The notes below the pieces were generated by a model that saw nothing but the letters and a program-made list of their open reading frames with translations, made no database searches and was not told the origin of the DNA. A stretch of DNA of 42,505 nt. Source: a virus. Shown in pieces: positions 20,385 to 29,951 of this stretch. The stretch covers positions 1 through 42,505 of IMG/VR virus record IMGVR_UViG_3300044742_000252; one strand, given 5' to 3'. Both the position numbers and the translations under genes were made by a program. Every line of letters begins with the position of its first letter. The stretch's first letter is position 1.

Positions 20385-22183
20385 GACGCGCCCTGATCGC
20401 TCTGTTGCTCGCGCTTGGCCTCGGAGCGCCCGCCGCGGCGCAGACCATTACCGCGCTCCGCGCCACCGGGGCCAGTGGCACCCTCAACGGGGTCGGCAGC
20501 GTGATCACGCTGACCAATACCGGCGGCTTGGCGTCGATGACCATTCAGACGCTCGACAGCTACTCGGGCACCTGGGAAGCGCAGTGTTCGCTCAACGGCA
20601 CGACGTTCGATGAGGACGACGAGCTGCTGCTGGCGATTCTGGGCGGGACCACCGCCGCGACCGAGGTCACGGATGCCATCGGCGTGTGGCAGGCCAACAT
20701 CAGCGGGTGTGTGTCGGTGCGCGTCATCGCCACGGGCGGCTTTGCCGCCAGCGATACCGCCGTGCTGATCCAGGCCATCACCCCCGGCGGCGGCACCGGG
20801 GGCGGCGGCGGCGGGGGCGGCGGCGCGGTCGACATCACCGCCGTGGGCGGCAACCCCGTCACGACCAACGTCCCGGTGCAGTGCTCCAACTGCTCGGGCT
20901 CGGGCGCGTCAGACGTCGAAGGCTCGACCTACACGCTCGGCACCGACGTCGTCGCGCCGATGGGCGCCTACGCCGATGAGACGACGCCCACGGCCGCGAC
21001 CGAAGGCCGCATGTCGACGCCGCGCCTGACGCTCAATCGGGCGCTCCTCACGACCGAGCGCGACACGGCCGATGCGTCGATCTTCGGCCTCGCCGCGGCC
21101 GGCGCCGACAACACCGCCAACCCCACGCTCGGCGGGCTGCGGACGTTTCAGTACGTCTACGATGGCGCGACCTGGGACCGCTGGACCGGCGCCGTCACCA
21201 ATGCCGGCACATTCGCCGTGCAGTTGACCGGCGCCACCAACAACATCAACAACATTTCCGGGACCGTCGCCCTGCCGACCGGCGCGTCGACCGCCGCGAA
21301 CCAGACGACGGCCATCACCGCGCTGCAACTGATCGACAACCTGCCGAACACCATCGGCAGCACGACCTCGGGCCAGTCGGGCGCCCTGGGGCTGGGGGCG
21401 GTGACGACCGCGGCGCCGACCTACACCACGGCGCAGTCGCACCCGCTGTCGCTCGACACGGCGGGGGCACTCCGGGTCGCCATCACGTCGGGCGCCGGCA
21501 GCGGCGGATCGAGCCTCGCCGACAACGCGGCGTTTACCCCCAACACGACGTCGTTGACGGTCATCGGCGGCGAAGTCGATGACACCTCCACCACCGCAGC
21601 CACCGAGAACAGCGGCGCCGCCGCCCGCCTCACCGTCCAGCGGGCGCTGCATGTCAATCTGCGCACCGCAGCCGGCGTCGAACTCGCCCCCGCCACCGAT
21701 GCCACCCACGACAGCGCCGCCAGTGCCACCGGCCCGCAGATCATGGGCGAAGCCACCTCCGCGCTCAGCACGGATACCGCCGTCGCCGATGGCGATGCGG
21801 TGCGCGTGAAAACGGACTTGCTCGGCCGCCAGATCACCGTCGCCGGCTGCGGCCGACAGGACCGCGTCCGCGGCGTCGTCACCATCACCGATGGATCGAG
21901 CACCTCGGCGCTCGCCGCCCAGGGCAGCGGCATCATCACCGAGATTTACGAGATCGAAATCGCCAACACCAGTGGCACCGACGTGAGCGTCGACATTCGC
22001 GACGGCACCGCGGGGTCCGTGCTGTGGACGCTGATGGCGCCCGCGACCACCGATACCGGCGGCGGCAACAACCGGACGTTTAGCGTCCCGCTCACGTTCA
22101 CGGCCAACACCGCCGTCGCCGTCGACCCGTCGGCCGCCGCCACCTCCGTGATCGTCTCGGTGCTGGGCTGCAAGGTGCTGTGA
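20381..22183 (+). CDS. Exported-type virion-block protein, 600 aa
   Basis: The start at 20381 gives a Sec signal peptide, MRRALIALLLALGLGAPAAA, then Q, and has ATGA coupling. The N-domain is beta-rich with 'MTIQTLDSYSGTWEAQCSLN'. A poly-Gly hinge follows at about 135-147. The long Thr/Ala/Gly-rich remainder contains two related units: 'DETTPTAATEGRMSTPRLTL' plus 'NRALLTT', and 'DDTSTTAATENSGAAARLTV' plus 'QRALHV'. Such units occur in phage structural proteins. A signal peptide on one is unusual. It is the first of four adjacent signal-peptide genes. Confidence 0.75.
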   Translation: MRRALIALLLALGLGAPAAAQTITALRATGASGTLNGVGSVITLTNTGGLASMTIQTLDSYSGTWEAQCSLNGTTFDEDDELLLAILGGTTAATEVTDAIGVWQANISGCVSVRVIATGGFAASDTAVLIQAITPGGGTGGGGGGGGGAVDITAVGGNPVTTNVPVQCSNCSGSGASDVEGSTYTLGTDVVAPMGAYADETTPTAATEGRMSTPRLTLNRALLTTERDTADASIFGLAAAGADNTANPTLGGLRTFQYVYDGATWDRWTGAVTNAGTFAVQLTGATNNINNISGTVALPTGASTAANQTTAITALQLIDNLPNTIGSTTSGQSGALGLGAVTTAAPTYTTAQSHPLSLDTAGALRVAITSGAGSGGSSLADNAAFTPNTTSLTVIGGEVDDTSTTAATENSGAAARLTVQRALHVNLRTAAGVELAPATDATHDSAASATGPQIMGEATSALSTDTAVADGDAVRVKTDLLGRQITVAGCGRQDRVRGVVTITDGSSTSALAAQGSGIITEIYEIEIANTSGTDVSVDIRDGTAGSVLWTLMAPATTDTGGGNNRTFSVPLTFTANTAVAVDPSAAATSVIVSVLGCKVL

Positions 22184-22932
22184 TGCGTCGCCTGATCCTC
22201 GCGCTCCTCGCGCTCCTCGCGCTGCCGGCTGTGGCGCGAGCGCAAATCACCGCGACGTTTCTGCAGACGGCGAACGATCCCACCGATGCCACGTCGTACA
22301 CCTTTGCCGCCCAAAATCTCGGCACCGCCGCCAGTGATCGGTACATCACCGTCGTCACGATCGGGCGCAAGACGGGGACGTCGAACTGTACGACGCCTTC
22401 CGCGCTGACGATCGGCGGCGTCTCGGCGTCGTACATTAATCATCGCGGGAATGCGGTGAGCAATTGTAATGTCGTCGCCATTCACAAGGCACTCGTGCCC
22501 ACGGGCACGACGGGCGATATTGTCATTACGTGGGGGTTTACGTATCTCCAAACCCACATTGCCGTCTATCGATCGACCGGCGGGCAAACGACGGCGGCGA
22601 CCGTCACTGGGAGTAGTACGGTGGGCGATCCCGCCTTGACGCACACGATCGCCGCCGACGGGTATTCCGTGGGCGGCAGCGTCACCAATACGACGGCGAC
22701 CGCCACCTGGACGGGCCTCACGGAAACGTACGATGAGCCGATGGTGTCGGGCTCGACCACGATTGCGTCGGGGGCGCTGCTCAATCCCGGCACACTCCAA
22801 ACGAGCTTGAGTGTGGTGGTGGATTGGACGGCCTCTGGGACGGAGACGATCGGCGTGTACGCGTCATGGTCGCCCGTCTCGTCGGGCACGACGCCGCCGA
22901 CCAACCTCACGCTTGGCGTCGGGCTGAACTGA
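22183..22932 (+). CDS. Exported-type beta protein, 249 aa
   Basis: Signal peptide MRRLILALLALLALPAVARA, then QITATFLQTANDPTDA. The mature part is one all-beta domain of about 225 aa ('YITVVTIGRKTG', 'NVVAIHKALVPTGTTGDIVI', 'WTGLTETYDEPM'). It is clearly paralogous to the N-terminal domain of the next gene, position by position. The start shares an A with the previous TGA (TGATG). The function is unknown; perhaps an attachment domain without an enzyme. Confidence 0.75.
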   Translation: MRRLILALLALLALPAVARAQITATFLQTANDPTDATSYTFAAQNLGTAASDRYITVVTIGRKTGTSNCTTPSALTIGGVSASYINHRGNAVSNCNVVAIHKALVPTGTTGDIVITWGFTYLQTHIAVYRSTGGQTTAATVTGSSTVGDPALTHTIAADGYSVGGSVTNTTATATWTGLTETYDEPMVSGSTTIASGALLNPGTLQTSLSVVVDWTASGTETIGVYASWSPVSSGTTPPTNLTLGVGLN

Positions 22933-25274
22933 TGTGGCGACTCGCGCTCGCCGTGCTCGTCGCGCTCGCGTGGCCGTCGCTGGCCGCCGCGCAGATCAGC
23001 GCGGCGTTTCTCCAGACGGCGGAAGATGCGACCGCGCAGACGACGTACACCTACGCCGCGCACAACCTCGGCGCCGCCGCCAGCGACCGCATGATCACCG
23101 TGGTGAGCCATGCCCGCAAGACGGGGCCGACGACCTGCACGGCGCCCACCGTCACCATCGGGGGCGTCAGTGCCACGGCCATCGTGTCGCAAGGGAACAA
23201 TGTCTCGAATTGCAACATCATGGCGATCCATAAGGCCACGGTGCCGACCGGGACCACCGGCACGATCGCGCTGACATATGGCGCGACGATGCTGCGCTCG
23301 TACATTGCGGTCTATCGGTCGACCGGGGCGCAAGCGCTGGTCGCCAGTAGCAGCGGATCGAGTACCGCCGACGATCCGACGGGGGCGCTCACCATTGGCG
23401 CCACCGGCTACGCGGTCGGTGGCGCGTTTACCACGAGCACCAGCGCCACCGCGACGTGGACCGGGCTCACCGAACAGTACGACACACTCACGTCGGGCAG
23501 CACGGTCAACGCGGTCACGGGCGGGTTTCTCGCGCCGAGCACGCTGCAAAGCGGGATCACCGTGACCGTCGATTGGAGCACGGCGGCCGAGTCGGTCGGC
23601 GTCTGGGCGGCGTGGGCGCCGATCGTCAACGCCACCAGCCCCACGCATTACGTGACGCCGACCGGCAACCCGAGCGGCAGTTGTAGCAGTGGCGACCCCT
23701 GTACGTTGACGCGGGCCTTTGCGCTGGCGGGCTCGACCACCATGCCGCCGGGCTCCTGGGTGACGATCGACAACGGGGTGTATTCGCAAGACGAGATCAC
23801 CACGACCGGGGGGGGCGTCAGTGGGTATCCGGTGCGCTTTGTCGGCCAGGGCACCGACTACAGCACCGGCACGCGGATCACGGGGACGCGGACGCAGTTG
23901 ACGGCCGTCGGGTTTACCAAGACCGCCGGCCAGACCTACGTCTACCAGCACGCGAGTCCCGGCTATACCGTCAGTCACGTCTGTCAGCGGCCGACCGCCT
24001 CGACGTGGACGCCGATCGAAGTGGACGATCGCACGCCGCCCGCCTGGAACCCGAGCAACCGCGTCTATTTCATGACCGAAACGGTCTGCTACACGCGGGA
24101 GGATTCCATCGATGAAGTGGACGAAACCCATTGCAGCTATGTCCAGTCGGGCGGCACCGTCTACGTCCACATGTGCCACGAAGGCGTCCCCGCCGATGCC
24201 GACGAGGTCTACGCGGGATCGTCGGGCTGGGGCCATCTGCTCTACACCGGCAGCGGCGACTACCTGACGCTGGAACAGGCGACGCTGGAACATACCGGCA
24301 ACGGCGACGGCCTCAACGTGCAGCCGAGCGCGGCCGGCAATCAGTTTAAACACATGAAGTTTATCCACGCGCGGGTGTGGATCGAAGGCATCAACACGAT
24401 CCTGGAAGATTCCACGCTGACGGGGTTTGCGGCGCAGGGCACCGACAATCCGCACGCCAACTGCTACAGCGACGACTACGGCGACCGCTCGTGCTGGGGC
24501 GAAAACGGCGATGGCTACCTGCTATTGATGGGCCGACAAGGCACGTCCACGACCTACAACCAGATCGCGCGGCGCCTCGTCTTGCGGAGCGGCTGGAACC
24601 TGATGCGTATGGATGGCGCGAACACGTTTGAGTACAACAGCCTGTGGGGCTGCGCCAATCACAACGCGCAGATCAGCGGGACCGGCGGGACGTTTCGCCA
24701 CAACACGATGTCGGATTGCCAGGACAGCGGGCCGTACGTCGAGGGCGAGAGTTTCAACAACGTCACCATCGAGCACAACATCATCTATAACGCCGGGCCG
24801 TGGATGTGGTGCAGCCGCGACGGCGCGTCCAATGGGAGCGTGTGCCCCACGGCCGTCACGATCCGGTACAACATCTTCGGCAGCGTCCTCTACGACACGC
24901 TGACGGCGACCGGCGCGATCCTGACGCACGATTGCAATGTGTTCATTCCGCGCGTTGCCAGCCCGTCGAGTATCGCGCGCATTACCACCGTGGATGGCGG
25001 CGGTGGCGCGGTCAGTTCCGCAACGCTGGCGGCGTGGCAGGCGGCCACCGTGTTCGATGACAACTCGGTCGAACTGCCGTACACCTACTGGCTCGATCAG
25101 ACGAACGTCTTCGCCAACTTCGCGGGGCAGCAGACCTATCCGAACGACTTCACGTTGTCGGCGGCCGGCGTCACGAATGTGACCGTGTGCGGCGTGCGGG
25201 CCGGCCCGGATACCCTCGCCGTCGAAGGCGACGACGCGCCCGTGTCGCGCCGGTTGCGCTTTCGGGTGCCATGA
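22932..25274 (+). CDS. Exported-type beta-helix protein, 780 aa
   Basis: Signal peptide MWRLALAVLVALAWPSLAAA, then Q. Residues about 21-240 repeat the domain of 22183-22932 ('QISAAFLQTAEDATAQTTYT', 'NIMAIHKATVPTGTTGTIAL'). From about 245 the pattern is that of a right-handed parallel beta-helix of the pectate-lyase/tailspike kind: 'DPCTLTRAFALAGSTTMPPG', 'LTLEQATLEHTGNGDGLNVQ', 'FEYNSLWGCANHNAQISG', 'VTIEHNIIYNAGPW'. It ends RRLRFRVP. It is likely a polysaccharide-acting or binding protein. Its active site cannot be named from sequence alone. Confidence 0.75.
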   Translation: MWRLALAVLVALAWPSLAAAQISAAFLQTAEDATAQTTYTYAAHNLGAAASDRMITVVSHARKTGPTTCTAPTVTIGGVSATAIVSQGNNVSNCNIMAIHKATVPTGTTGTIALTYGATMLRSYIAVYRSTGAQALVASSSGSSTADDPTGALTIGATGYAVGGAFTTSTSATATWTGLTEQYDTLTSGSTVNAVTGGFLAPSTLQSGITVTVDWSTAAESVGVWAAWAPIVNATSPTHYVTPTGNPSGSCSSGDPCTLTRAFALAGSTTMPPGSWVTIDNGVYSQDEITTTGGGVSGYPVRFVGQGTDYSTGTRITGTRTQLTAVGFTKTAGQTYVYQHASPGYTVSHVCQRPTASTWTPIEVDDRTPPAWNPSNRVYFMTETVCYTREDSIDEVDETHCSYVQSGGTVYVHMCHEGVPADADEVYAGSSGWGHLLYTGSGDYLTLEQATLEHTGNGDGLNVQPSAAGNQFKHMKFIHARVWIEGINTILEDSTLTGFAAQGTDNPHANCYSDDYGDRSCWGENGDGYLLLMGRQGTSTTYNQIARRLVLRSGWNLMRMDGANTFEYNSLWGCANHNAQISGTGGTFRHNTMSDCQDSGPYVEGESFNNVTIEHNIIYNAGPWMWCSRDGASNGSVCPTAVTIRYNIFGSVLYDTLTATGAILTHDCNVFIPRVASPSSIARITTVDGGGGAVSSATLAAWQAATVFDDNSVELPYTYWLDQTNVFANFAGQQTYPNDFTLSAAGVTNVTVCGVRAGPDTLAVEGDDAPVSRRLRFRVP

Positions 25275-26917
25275 TGCGCCGTCTCCTCCTCACGCTCGCG
25301 TGTGTGTGTCTGCCGCTGGCGGCGTCGGCGCAAACGCACACGCCGCCCTTCTACACGCTCGAAATCGTCAACATGGACCCGGCGAGCACCAACGGCGCGA
25401 CCGCCGACGCCCGCCGCTTCCGCGCCTATCCCGGGATTGAGTACAACATCCGCGTCGCCGCCGGCTGGGGCGTCTACCCCTACACCTATGCGTTGAGCGG
25501 CGAGCCGGCGGGCATGACCATCAACGTGAACACGGGCGAGATCACCTGGCCCAACCCGACCACGGACGACCCCAGCATTACCGTGACGGTGACGGACGCG
25601 GCCTCCGCCACCGATAGCGCGACGTGGGGGATCGACGTCACCACGACGGGCTTCGTGTTCGTGGACGCGGTCAACGGCGTCAACGCCTCAAACAACGGCT
25701 GTGCGTCCTCCTGCGGCACCGGCACGCTCGCCGCGCCGTGGCGCACCTTTCTCGACCTCGTCCTCAACGATGCCGTCGCCGACATCACCTACTTTCGCGC
25801 CGGCACCTACCAGACGACCGACGCCGCGGCGCACGCCTCCGGCCAAGGCGATGGCGGCCCCGAACAGCAGATCCAGTTTTCCAACAACTCGGGCGACGCG
25901 ACCCGGCGCGGGTCGACGCAGTGGATCGGCTACCCGGGCGAGACGGCCATCATCGACTTCGGCGGCGATCAGGTGTCGACGGTGGATGCGTGGAGCGTCC
26001 GGCTCGCCGGCACCGACGTCTACGTGGACGACCTCACCGGCATCAACGCCACCTGTCTCGGCTGGCAATTCGAGGGCGGCACGCGCGGGCCGGAATTCCG
26101 GCGGCTCATCCTGCACGACCTGGGGCCGGGCGGCAACGGCTTCAACTGCGCGTTTCTCGACACGCGCGGCGCGGCACCCAATGCGGCCTACGGGATGGTG
26201 ATTGCGGACAGCGTCATGTCCGACCTCAACATCGGGACGAATTACGACGCCGCCGTCGTGGTCAAAATCTACAGCCAAAATAAGCTCATCATTGCCAACA
26301 ACACCATGTCGGGTGGCCTCGGCATGATCCACTTGAAACAGGACGCGCGGCAGTACGACATGCAAGCCAACACCATCGCCGGGGACGTGATCGGCATTGG
26401 CGGCAACATGGACGATTGCCTGGAAGGCAACGGGTGCGAGGGCGCGTTGGAGACGACCTATGGGCAGATGGTCTTCAACAACATCAGCGTGCCGACGACG
26501 TCCAGCTCGCTCGCGGGCATCGACCTCAACCAAGCCGGCGAGTCGACGCGCACGCATGTGTTCCGCAACACCGTGCGCGGCTATGTCCGCTTCCGCTCGA
26601 CCGAGGCGTCCTCGACGGACGGCCCGTTCTACATCACGCGGAACGTCCTCATCGGCCCCACCGGCAACTGTGGCGGGTCGCACACGAAGTTCACCTGTGA
26701 CAGCGTCACCGACATCAGCCGGTTCATTACCTCCAACAACCTGGAGGGCGTCACCGCGGACGGCATCGTGGACGCCAACGGCAATCTGCAAGGCAGCTAC
26801 TTGACGGACCACGGCCCCGACAGTGCGCTGCCCAAGGGCCACATGCTCGGCGACGCCGAAGAACCGCCGCCGTCGACCGCCACCGCCACGCGCCTCCGCT
26901 TCCGGGTGCCCGAATGA
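25271..26917 (+). CDS. Exported-type Ig-plus-beta-helix protein, 548 aa
   Basis: ATGA-coupled. Signal peptide MMRRLLLTLACVCLPLAASA, then Q. Residues about 45-115 look like a bacterial Ig (He_PIG) domain: 'YTYALSGEPAGMTINVNTGE', 'SITVTVTDAASATDSATW'. A beta-helix follows with 'VFVDAVNGVNASNNGCASSC', 'LAAPWRTFLDLVL', 'DAAVVVKIYSQNKLIIANNT' and 'HVFRNTVRGYVRFRSTEAS'. It ends TRLRFRVPE, nearly the same tail as the previous gene. It is probably a second depolymerase or adhesin-like protein. Confidence 0.75.
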   Translation: MMRRLLLTLACVCLPLAASAQTHTPPFYTLEIVNMDPASTNGATADARRFRAYPGIEYNIRVAAGWGVYPYTYALSGEPAGMTINVNTGEITWPNPTTDDPSITVTVTDAASATDSATWGIDVTTTGFVFVDAVNGVNASNNGCASSCGTGTLAAPWRTFLDLVLNDAVADITYFRAGTYQTTDAAAHASGQGDGGPEQQIQFSNNSGDATRRGSTQWIGYPGETAIIDFGGDQVSTVDAWSVRLAGTDVYVDDLTGINATCLGWQFEGGTRGPEFRRLILHDLGPGGNGFNCAFLDTRGAAPNAAYGMVIADSVMSDLNIGTNYDAAVVVKIYSQNKLIIANNTMSGGLGMIHLKQDARQYDMQANTIAGDVIGIGGNMDDCLEGNGCEGALETTYGQMVFNNISVPTTSSSLAGIDLNQAGESTRTHVFRNTVRGYVRFRSTEASSTDGPFYITRNVLIGPTGNCGGSHTKFTCDSVTDISRFITSNNLEGVTADGIVDANGNLQGSYLTDHGPDSALPKGHMLGDAEEPPPSTATATRLRFRVPE

Positions 26918-27900
26918 CCCTCGCTGACATTCGTCTCAACCTGTACCGTCGCCTCAACTTCAGCGACACGCCCGACGGCGCCGTCACCACGCGCCTGACG
27001 ATGTTCGTCAATCAGCGGTACCGCACGCTCTTGACGACCCCCGCGCTGCGGCGGCTGCGCGAAGGCGTGGGCAGTGCGACGTCGGTCGCCGGCCAGCCGG
27101 AGTACGGGATGCACGGCGGCATGGGCCGCATCCTGGCGGTGCGCGACCGCACCGACGACCGGCGCCTCGCGCCGATGGCCTTCGACACCTATCGCTCGAC
27201 GCACCCCGACACCACGCAGCAGTCGACGCCGACGCACTACGTGCCCATCGGCTTGCGCGCCGTCTGGCGCCGTCCCGCCGGCAGCGCGATCTGGATCGTG
27301 TCCGGCAATGCGCTGGACACGACGCAGATCGCCACGCTGCACCTGGGCTATAACTCGCCGGGGCTGGCGACGCTCACCGCCGGGCTCGTGCAAACGGTCA
27401 CGGCCACGCTCAACGGCACGACGCGCGTCGCGGTGGCGGCCGGCAACCTCATCGATGACGTGTTCACCTGGTCGCTGTCGGCGGTGAGCAATGGCCAGGT
27501 CAGTCTCTACGATGCCGCGACTGGCGGGCATGAACTGGGCTCCATCAGCAGCGGCTTCCGGTCGGCGCGCTTCTACGTGTTTGCCCTGGTGCCGACGCCG
27601 AGCGCGGCGCGCGTCTACGACATCGATTACGAGCACGCGCTGGTCGATCTGTCGAACACCTGGGATGAGCCGCTCATCCCCGATGACTTTCAAGACTTGC
27701 TCGTGCTCGGCGCCCTCGCCGATGAATTTATGCACAGGGACGACAACCGCTATAGCGCGGCGGTCATGGAGTACCGCGCCCGCCTGAGCGATCTGAAATC
27801 CTGGCTCTACGGCCACCGCGCCGCCACCCAGAAAGGGCCGCGCGCCGAACTCGCGCCGCTCGGCAGTTGGTTCCCGCACCAAGGCCACTACCCCGGCTAA
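26914..27900 (+). CDS. Head-tail adaptor-like protein
   Basis: 328 aa, ATGA-coupled. The N-terminus 'TLADIRLNLYRRLNFSDTPD' and 'LTMFVNQRYRTLLTTPALRR', and the C-terminus 'WDEPLIPDDFQDLLVLGALA' with 'HRDDNRYSAAVMEYRARLSD', match the general pattern of phage adaptor/connector proteins. Those begin with helices, have a beta insert, and end in 'LP-x-DF-x-x-LL-x-x-GA' plus a helix. It would sit under the portal and hold the tail. The position before the nozzle gene agrees. Confidence 0.65.
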   Translation: MTLADIRLNLYRRLNFSDTPDGAVTTRLTMFVNQRYRTLLTTPALRRLREGVGSATSVAGQPEYGMHGGMGRILAVRDRTDDRRLAPMAFDTYRSTHPDTTQQSTPTHYVPIGLRAVWRRPAGSAIWIVSGNALDTTQIATLHLGYNSPGLATLTAGLVQTVTATLNGTTRVAVAAGNLIDDVFTWSLSAVSNGQVSLYDAATGGHELGSISSGFRSARFYVFALVPTPSAARVYDIDYEHALVDLSNTWDEPLIPDDFQDLLVLGALADEFMHRDDNRYSAAVMEYRARLSDLKSWLYGHRAATQKGPRAELAPLGSWFPHQGHYPG

Positions 27901-29951
27901 TGGCGACACGCGACGTCCCGATCGTGCTGGCGGATTTAAGTGGCGGCCAGAACTCTGCCGACCCGCCGCTGGCGCTCGGCCCGACGCAGGCGATCGCGGT
28001 GGTCAATGTCGAGTGGCACCGCAGCAAGTTCGGGCGCAAGCGGCGCGGGTCGCGGCTGATCGAACGCGAAAGCGGCATGTCGGCGCTGCCGACCGATACG
28101 ACCTTCGTCACGATGGCCGGCGTCCAGCGCCCCACCAATGGGCTGACGCCCAACCCGGTCGGGCTGATCGTGGAAACGTTTGACTTCCGGTGGGTGTCGT
28201 GGGGCTATGACACCGGGTATGACTGGGTGCTCGGCAACGTGTCGGATACGCCCCTGACGCATGCGTGCGTGGTCTACTTCGCCGGCCGCTGGTTCGCCGC
28301 GTTTAAATCGGCTGCCGATCGGTTGCACACCATCGGCACGGGCGTCTTCGGGTTCAACGCGACCGGCTACCGCGTCGGCATCGGCCCGCCGCTCGCCGCG
28401 CCGGTCATCAGCGAGGCGGCCGGCAGCGTCACCGATCTACGCAAGTACCGGCATTGCTTCTGTTCGATGAGCGGCACCGTGATGCTGATGCGCTCCGAGC
28501 CCGGGCCGGAGACGCTCGCGCATACCCTCACCGCCGAACAGGCCAGCGCCGCCGCGCCGGGCGCCGCGCCGGCCGGCGAGAACTACAACGCCTGGGAACT
28601 ACAGGTCGCCAGCGACGACGACACCTACGCGACATGGTGGGTCGTGGGTCAGGCGCTCACGTCCGTGGCGATTGTCGACAACAACACGTCGCTGCTCGTC
28701 CTCGAGCCGGCGCCCGAACTTGGCCTCCACGAACCGCCGCACAGCGCCAAGTACCTGGGCGTCGATGACAACCGGATGCTGATGGCCGGCGCCTACGAAC
28801 AGTCGACCGATCCGATTCAGCAGTCGCGGGTGTGGTTTACCCCCGTCGAAGGCGACCTCGGCATCGGCGACGGTGAGCGCGTCCCCGATACCGTCACCGG
28901 CCAACGCAACTGGGTCGACGTCGATGCCGGCGACCAGGGCGGCGAGATTACCGGCTTCGGGCCGGCGACGCTCGGCGACATTCTGGTGTTCAAACGGGCG
29001 CAGTTGTGGCGCCTCGTGCGCACCGGCAATGTCGACGCGCCCTACATCCCGCGCGCCATCGACAAGAGCATCGGCACCTTCGGCTATCGCACCATCAGCC
29101 CGGGGCAGGATGCGGCGGGCGGCCCGTGCGTCTACTTCGCGTCGGCGCGGGGGCCGATGCGCGTCGGCCATGACAGCGTGCAGTACCTCGGCGCCGCGAT
29201 CGAAGACGTGTGGCAGACGGTCAATCAGTACGCCAACGTCCACACCTCGCAGCACGGCACCTACTACCCGAACCGGGGCCAGTACTGGCTCTGGGTGAGC
29301 GTCGGCACGTCGACGGTCCCGAGCGTGCTCCTCGTCTACACGGTGGCGACCAACGGCTGGGCCGTGTATACGGGGCCGCTCGCCACCGCCCAGGCGTCCG
29401 CGCTCTGGCCGCGCTTCGTGCAAGAGCCCAACAAGGGCGTGCCGATCGGCCTCGGCCAACCCCATCCGTCAGAAAAGGCCGAGTGGGTGCCCTACTGCGC
29501 GCCGACGGCGTTCGGCCAGATCGCCGAGTGCGACGCCATCAACCCGCAGACGGGCGTCGCGCTCGCCACCGATCTGGAACTCTACAGCGGGGCCGGCACC
29601 GTCTGGACGCCGGGCACCAGCTATCAGGGCTATCTGACGACGCGCCCGCTGCCGCAGAAAGAACTCGACTCGACGCTGACCGTCCAGGGCGCCCATGTCA
29701 TTGCCAGTGCGCAAGCCGGCGTCGTGCTCACGCTCGGTATCGTCCGCGACTATGGCGCAGAGACGCGCACCTTTACGTGCGCCGCGCTCACCGCCGCCGG
29801 CACCGAGACGATCGTCATCCGCCGCTTTGACGCCGCCGAAACCGCCAATGCCCGGGCCTTGCACCTGACCATTGGCGATGGCGCCGCCGCCGCGACGCAG
29901 TGGGCGCTCCATGCGTTGCAGATGCGCGTGATGGAGGAATTCGGGCGATGA
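27900..29951 (+). CDS. Tail nozzle-like protein (T7 gp12-type)
   Basis: 683 aa from ATG 27900, overlapping the previous TAA. 'VLADLSGGQNSADPPLALGP', then 'VNVEWHRSKFGRKRRGSRLI', is the typical opening of nozzle/tail-tube-B proteins (GG near the start, then KR-x-G). Middle blades carry 'YFAGRWFAAFKSAADRL', 'NTSLLVLEPAPELGLHEPPH' and 'ILVFKRAQLWRLVRTGN', as in a beta-propeller. The size is close to T7 gp12 (about 790 aa). It supports a short non-contractile tail. Confidence 0.7.
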   Translation: MATRDVPIVLADLSGGQNSADPPLALGPTQAIAVVNVEWHRSKFGRKRRGSRLIERESGMSALPTDTTFVTMAGVQRPTNGLTPNPVGLIVETFDFRWVSWGYDTGYDWVLGNVSDTPLTHACVVYFAGRWFAAFKSAADRLHTIGTGVFGFNATGYRVGIGPPLAAPVISEAAGSVTDLRKYRHCFCSMSGTVMLMRSEPGPETLAHTLTAEQASAAAPGAAPAGENYNAWELQVASDDDTYATWWVVGQALTSVAIVDNNTSLLVLEPAPELGLHEPPHSAKYLGVDDNRMLMAGAYEQSTDPIQQSRVWFTPVEGDLGIGDGERVPDTVTGQRNWVDVDAGDQGGEITGFGPATLGDILVFKRAQLWRLVRTGNVDAPYIPRAIDKSIGTFGYRTISPGQDAAGGPCVYFASARGPMRVGHDSVQYLGAAIEDVWQTVNQYANVHTSQHGTYYPNRGQYWLWVSVGTSTVPSVLLVYTVATNGWAVYTGPLATAQASALWPRFVQEPNKGVPIGLGQPHPSEKAEWVPYCAPTAFGQIAECDAINPQTGVALATDLELYSGAGTVWTPGTSYQGYLTTRPLPQKELDSTLTVQGAHVIASAQAGVVLTLGIVRDYGAETRTFTCAALTAAGTETIVIRRFDAAETANARALHLTIGDGAAAATQWALHALQMRVMEEFGR

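Noticed and set aside
22566-24455. 629-aa minus-strand frame opposite the exported proteins
   Set aside because: Arg/Gly/Ala shadow with no ribosome site. The + strand proteins have signal peptides and paralogy.
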